64,000 nt of DNA from Oncomelania hupensis (taxonomy: Eukaryota; Mollusca; Gastropoda; Littorinimorpha; Pomatiopsidae), in the NCBI GenBank assembly GCA_036898135.1, contig CM072511.1, positions 25,330,968 through 25,394,967 of the forward strand, given 5' to 3'. This document shows, piece after piece, positions 58,231 through 64,000 of this stretch (the first letter of the stretch is position 1; every line of letters begins with the position of its first letter). The position numbers and the translations under genes are program-made. The notes below the pieces were generated by a model. It was not told the origin of the DNA and ran no database searches. It saw only the letters and a program-made list of their open reading frames with translations.

Positions 58231-59702
58231 CTGCTGTGAAGGAGAAGAATACAAACCTATAGTATAAAAGACAATTCACCGAATTTTTGAAGGGTGGCAG
58301 AGGCTGACGGACACAGTGATTCAGCTTTTTTTCTTTTTTTTTTCTTTCTGCGAATGTAAATAGCATGTTGCACTTCAGAGAAAACGTAACTCTTAGTATA
58401 CTCATTATAATTATGACAGGATGATCCCAATCAACTTCAGGCCTATGACAAAAACTGTACACTTGAACTTCGCCTGAACTTTGTGCTTACTGCCAAGTCC
58501 CATGTTCCTGTGCACAATCATAATCAAAATCAATTCCACAATATTGTTTCGTTTCGTTAAAGTGGTCCAATTTGAAGGATTCGGATCCTTTTCAAATTCA
58601 CATAAGAATGTAGCCCCACTGACAAAATTAAGAATCCCAGTTCTCACCTTCAGTCTGTGCTGATGAAGGCGACAGGATAGTCGCTGAAAGCTACACGAGT
58701 AAGTAGCCATTTACGCTTGTGTGACTTGTCAAAACTCTGTAGCCGATATAAAACAAATCCTCTTAAAAAATTTAAAATAAAAACCATTCTTTTGTTTATG
58801 TGTCAAGTAACAGTTTCCGATATGGTGTCGTTTCGATGTCGTAGCATTATAAAGCGTTCTCAAACAAACAAGCCGGCCGATTGGGGCGCTCTGTATATGT
58901 AAGGTTAAAAAAAAACGTACGTATTGTAAACTGTTTCGAACAAACGCTACATTTAAATGTACGCAATTAAAACTTGTTGCAGCTATGACGGCCAGCCAGC
59001 CTCGTAACAATAGCTAAAGCTCGCTGGCGGGACTTGTCTTGGTGTTTTGTAAACAGAGAAGTGTTTATAAATTATGGAACAGAAGTCGAACATTCACACC
59101 ACAGCAGTGGATTTGAGCAACGTAGCCCATTGCATCATGTTTAGTGTAATATAACAATGCGACTTTTTAGGCGTCAAGTTTGGATTGACAAAGTTCTGTG
59201 CGGTTGCGGCTAATCCGCAAGTTCTTTGGTTCTCTCTTCCTACCCCCATGCTCCTCCACCCCCAACCCAACCCAACCACCCCAACTCATCCCCCTTTCCC
59301 ACGACTCTCAGCTCCTTCCTCTTGTGCAGGAAGTGTCTTCCGGTATATAAACGGTACTGCGCGCTAGAGCATAAAAAACACAAAATATAGAAGAGGAGAT
59401 GAGGGGGAGGGGGGTGGGGAGGAGGGGGGGAGTAATTTGGCCAAAAGCTGTTCCACCCAAAACAAAGTATCATCCTCGCCCTCGTTCCAACCACTTTAGA
59501 CGTATCTTCGCATCTATATGTACGTGCGTTCCTTTCATGCCGTCTATCATTACACAACCAAAAATCAACGATCTTCGTCTTCAATCAAAGCACTGCAATA
59601 TACGACATGCATGCAGGCTAGAATTATGTAGCTTCTCTGCATGAGGGTCAACGGTAAATCTGTACACTTGACTCCCCTCCCCACCCCTTCTCCCCCCCCC
59701 CA

Positions 59703-59752
<50 letters not shown>

Positions 59753-60119
59753 TCCCATTAAGAGCTACTGAACATCCTTGAAGTGAACAATCAGTGGATA
59801 AACTACCATCTTATAAACCATAAGAAATCTTAACCATCAGGTCCACTGTGGCGTGGCGTGGGAATTTGAAACGGTTTCAAGCGTAGGCTTCAACAGGCTC
59901 TGGTAAAATTTACCTTCTCTCTGGTACAGTTTAACCCTCTTAATCTTCTCATTTTCACTACCTCTAGCTAGCGTTATAAAACTGTGCCAAATATCGTAAT
60001 TAATAACATCGCAAGTTCGTAATTTTTCTTCTGGCAGAATATACCTTTTCCAGTTTTATCTTTACAAAAATCCGAAACGCATTAGCGCAAGAGCGAGCGA
60101 GCGAGCGAGCGAGCGAGCG

Positions 60120-60165
<46 letters not shown>

Positions 60166-60307
60166 GTGGCGGCAGTGGATTTTAGGAGATTATTTCAATG
60201 CTTCATAATCTTTATTTTTCAAGAGGTGGCCTGTTGAGGTAATCTAATTATAATAGTAATGGGAGTTTCACAGTATGAGACCTACAGTGAGTCTTTTTTT
60301 TAATCGC

Positions 60308-60413
<106 letters not shown>

Positions 60414-60552
60414 TACACACTATCCGGGGTATGGGAAGGAGTGTTTTACCTGAGACATTAAAAACAAACGGAGGCGTCTTCATTTACTATTTGAAAATTA
60501 AAAAGCTAGTAAAATAATGAAGCCAATGATAGGGTAAGAAAGGGGAGGGTGA

Positions 60553-60555
60553 GGG

Positions 60556-60638
<83 letters not shown>
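60553..60638. repeat. (GA)n microsatellite
   Basis: GA run with one AGAAGA interruption. Confidence 0.95.
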
Positions 60639-60639
<1 letters not shown>

Positions 60640-61281
60640 CTGAAGTTCACAGCTCTGAACGCACGAGTTTGTTGCAGTCTCTCTTTATTCTTCTCACTGT
60701 TCTTCAACTTCTTTCTTATATTTTGGGCGTTCCATCCCTTCCCTCTCACCCACACCAAGCTCCATGCACCCGAACCTTCATTATGCACTTCAACTTTTAA
60801 ACTTTTAACATATGTTTTATTTATCTTCTGCGTGCTTCCGCCCACACCCGCCCAATGTACAACCTCTCTATAAGCAGTTCAACATTTCTACGTTTTTTTG
60901 TAGTAGTTTTTTTTAAAAATTAAAATGTTTTCTCTTACAGGGAATCCAGGCTACATCGGTACAATGTGTGTTAACGTTGCATACAATTTGTACAGTTTTC
61001 TACATTTTTTAAATTAAAAAAAAACAAAACAACATATTGATCCTCCTTAACTTTTATGTTAAACCACAGACAATCCTCTATTTTAATTTTTCTTCACAAA
61101 GACAACAAAAATAGTATTTTAACGCTCACATACACGCACATACATATACACATATTCATATACAAACATTCATATACATACATATACACACACAAACGCA
61201 TGCACACTGTTACACTCGGTTTGACGTTGGTGTTCTTCTATCAGTATCTGATTCAGCCCCGATGCTTGAATTCCTGATAGT

Positions 61282-61874
61282 TGTGTAACTCAGATTCGTT
61301 TATCCACGCAGCCTGCTCACTCAGCAACAAGACACGGAGTCGACGTATGAAATTTTCCACTTTTATTCAGCACACATCAACAACTGCATACAATCGCCTT
61401 TTCACTCTCAAATTTTACTTTCCAACTCACTATCAACAATTATCAACTTTTTTGAAACAGCGCGGCACTTAAATAGTCTCTTGATACTCCCGATCAACCT
61501 GGATCAATCTCGTATGACGCAATTTAACCAATCGCTTCTAACTTCGTCATTACTGTCTTACGTCATACATATTTCTTCTCCTTCCGGGAACGTCCTCGTA
61601 CTTCGATATTTATCGGGAAGTTTCCATCGATAGTAAATACGCAAATCCAGAAAATTCTCCAATAATATTGACTAACGAAAATTATCAACGTTATACAAAG
61701 CTTCCCCTAACCACAACGCAAGCTCAAATCAAATGTAAATACATTCTATTATTGAATACTTTGCAAAACGAAACGATTAGATCTATCGTGCGCGTTTCAG
61801 ACATACTACCATTTGCGTTTCAACGTAACACACACACACGCCCACACCTACACACACATAAGCAAACGTTACCA
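61282..61874 (-). mobile_element. Solo LTR (593 bp), third LTR family
   Basis: On the minus strand it starts TGGTAACGTTTGC and ends GAGTTACACA. ATAGT flanks both sides (61277-61281, 61875-61879), a 5-bp target duplication. Inside, read on minus, are GCGATTGGTTAAAT (CCAAT-type), CTATTTAAGTGCC (TATA-type) and GAATAAAAG (polyadenylation) in the order expected of U3, R and U5. Confidence 0.65.
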
Positions 61875-62393
61875 ATAGTTTCTTTGCTGCATCAGTGCTT
61901 ACCACTCCCTGCATTTTCATAATTTTTGTGTTTTTTTAAAAGTTCATTTTCTTCTTAATTCTTTTAACGTGTTGTTTGTTGTTGTTGGTGTTCCCCCATC
62001 AATCCGCGTCCTCTTGTTTCAAGCAGTTTATTTTCTTTACACTTTAGGAAGCAAATCACAGAAGAAGCGGGGGCGGGAGTTATTTCTTTCGTTCATTCCG
62101 GTCTAAGCCAACTCGACCCGATTGGTTCTGCCAAGAAAACAGCAGCAAATGAATCAACGTACCGAATGTGACTGCTCGACCCCAGAAGAAGAAGGAGGAG
62201 AAGGACGAGGAGGACAACGGGTGAAAAAGAAGGTGAAGAGGGAAAAAACAACATAAAAAAGAGCTTAAAGGATACAATAATTATTATTAACAGTGTCTGC
62301 AGTCATCCAAAAAAAAAGACAACTGCGCTAAAACAAACCATGATGAAATACAACAACAAACCCTTTCAAAGTTAAGAGGCAATCGTTAAAATT

Positions 62394-62539
62394 AGAAGAA
62401 GAAGAAGAAGAAGAAGAAGAAGAAGAAGAAGAAGAAGAAGAAGAAGAAGAAGAAGAAGAAGAGAAGAAGAAGAAGAAGAAGAAGAAGAAGAAGAAGAAGA
62501 AGAAGAAGAAGAAGAAGAAGAAGAAGAAGAAGAAGAAAA

Positions 62540-62589
<50 letters not shown>
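62394..62589. repeat. (GAA)n then (GA)n homopurine tract
   Basis: About 195 bp without a single pyrimidine on the plus strand, followed by GACA/GA-rich sequence to about 62740. Confidence 0.95.
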
Positions 62590-62607
<18 letters not shown>

Positions 62608-62929
62608 CAGAGACAGAGAGACAGAGAGAGACAGAGACACACAGAGAGAGAGACACACAGAGAGAGAGACACAGAGAGATGGAGAGAGAGACAGAGAGCG
62701 GGAGGGAGGGAGGGAAGGAGAGAGAGAGAGGGGGGGGGGGAGGGGGCCTACCATTTCATCTATCCTTGAAAAGCAGGGTAAGATTCGTGTCCGATGTGAA
62801 CGGAGAAAACCAGATAAGGTATTTCAAAACCAAACAAGGCATTTACTAACTAAAATAAATCCCTTATTTCGTCTTTTGATTTGTGTTCCCCCTTTAGATC
62901 GTAACGATTTAAAAGATACATTGTATCAG

Positions 62930-63513
62930 ACAATGGGTCCCGACAGGAAGTCCTCTCCAGGATCGCACAAACAACTGCTGCCATGACAAGGTTGAAGCAC
63001 ATTTGGAAAGACAGGACCATCAGTCTACATTCCAAGGTAAGGCTGCTGCGCTCCCTTGTCATCTTCCTATACTCTTGCGAAACATTGACCCTCATGCAGC
63101 TCACAGCAGATCTACAAAGAATATAAAGCATGGAGATGAGGTGCTACAGAAGACTTCTGGGCATTTCATATACCCAACACATCACCAACAACAAAGTCCG
63201 ACAGACCATCACACAAGCCATTGGAAAACACGATGATGGACATGCTCACAGTTGTGAAGAAACGGAAACTCCGATGGTATGGCCACGTCACCAGAGCCTC
63301 AGGCCTTGCAAAGACCATCCTGCGTGTCACGGTGCAAGGAGGCAGAAGAAGATGGAGACAGAAAGAGAGGTGGGAGGACAACATTCGAGAATGTACTGGC
63401 TTGACACTGAGCGAGGACATGAGGGTTGCTGAGGACAGAGGAAGATGGAGTACGCTGCTTAAAAGATCATCTGTGGTGCCCCAACGACCTTCGAGTTACG
63501 AGATAGAATAGGA
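62930..63513 (+). mobile_element. RTE-like LINE 3' part
   Basis: Codes RQEVLSRIAQTTAAMTRLK, then [58 protein letters not shown] and [12 protein letters not shown], across a frameshift near 63235. It reaches further 5' than the other 3' fragments. The GGATA tail is reduced to GAATAGGA. Confidence 0.82.
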
Positions 63514-64000
63514 AATGGGAAATAGTTAAAAGACTTCATAGAGCATTCGATGTCGAAAATAATTCTTTTGCAATAACAACAGGTTTAATTACAAGAGACC
63601 GGAAAGGAATATTCTGGCTCTGGATTCCAGGTCAGTGATTTAGTAGGACGGGTCAGCGGCAGGTACGACTATATAATTGTATGACTAAGACAAGAAACAC
63701 TTTAAGATGCCAATAGTAACCTAGCGTGGAGTTTATGCAGTAATCTGAAAATGTAGGACTGATGCGAGAAAGAGCCGTAGGGATGGCCAGGGGTGTGGGA
63801 GGGGGATGGAGGGGGGGGGGAGGGGGTGCCCTAATCATTAAAACTGCTCGCTCCGGAGCAAAAATACTTCCTACATAACAACATACGAACATAAACTACA
63901 GTAAATGAAACACTAGCAGCCGATTGGTTTCCTATCATTTTTTGCAGAGTGGTTGCACCAACCCCTCCCTCTCCCCCCCCCTCCCCCCGCCTCCCTCTCC
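63514..64000. other. No gene recognised
   Basis: Ends in G-rich (63805-63830) and C-rich (63960-64000) low-complexity sequence. No feature beyond that. Confidence 0.5.

Noticed and set aside
58655..58715. Hammerhead-ribozyme-like core: CTGATGA, a GCGAC/GTCGC stem, GAAA, and a GCTAC/GTAGC stem
   Set aside because: The base after the last stem is C where the cleavage triplet needs U, so the NUH rule fails. I would only revisit it if a repeat family with a correct triplet were found.
59343..59375. TATATAAACGG as a promoter for a plus-strand gene
   Set aside because: No coding exon or transcript-like feature follows within several kilobases.
62328..62754. Long Ser/Leu/Phe-only frames
   Set aside because: Translations of GAA and GA repeats on the minus strand, not proteins.

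Overview
The window is eukaryotic nuclear DNA, most likely from a lophotrochozoan invertebrate and probably a mollusc. It has a split gene with GT-AG introns, many microsatellites, tRNA-derived SINEs, and RTE-like, CR1-like and Nimb/I-like LINE debris. It also has LTR elements whose ends read TGTCA...TGACA. The only conventional host gene I can support is a class IIa histone deacetylase (HDAC4/5/7/9 ortholog) on the minus strand. Nineteen coding exons between 44617 and 27803 join in frame into 778 codons plus a stop. They cover the serine/proline-rich regulatory half with two 14-3-3 motifs and the whole deacetylase domain. The MEF2-binding N terminus is not in the window, so the intron upstream of the first visible exon is at least 19.4 kb.

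Layout. 1-7711: a minus-strand Ty3/gypsy-class element with Gmr1-like gene order (gag, protease, integrase). It has a tRNA-Leu primer site and a 2.0 kb 5' LTR, but no reverse transcriptase/RNase H. The visible parts of its two LTRs are identical. Its 3' LTR is split by a 1.6 kb solo LTR with a 5-bp target duplication. 7712-14690: a nest. An AT-rich palindromic segment occurs twice (482 and 492 bp) around an RTE 3' fragment. A CR1-like LINE follows and is split by a 2.57 kb pogo/Tigger-like DNA transposon, which itself carries a small hAT-like element. 14690-17000: unresolved repeat sequence, two MITE-like units with telomere-like cores, and microsatellites. 17001-27802: AT-rich sequence downstream of the HDAC stop codon, possibly a long 3' UTR. 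27803-44617: the HDAC exons; the introns hold a solo LTR inserted in a minisatellite, a twin-primed RTE copy and a tRNA/5S chimeric SINE. 44618-64000: intron upstream of the first visible HDAC exon, or intergenic. It contains a Nimb/I-like RT fragment, a near-full-length but broken RTE element, SINEs, a third solo LTR and long simple repeats.

How things fit together: the HDAC gene is the functional locus and everything else is repeat sediment of different ages. The features most worth following are the recently inserted RT-less gypsy element, the unusually long direct repeats around an RTE insertion, the chimeric SINE, and the HDAC catalytic tyrosine that vertebrate class IIa enzymes have lost. 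All calls come from reading the sequence; no database search was run.
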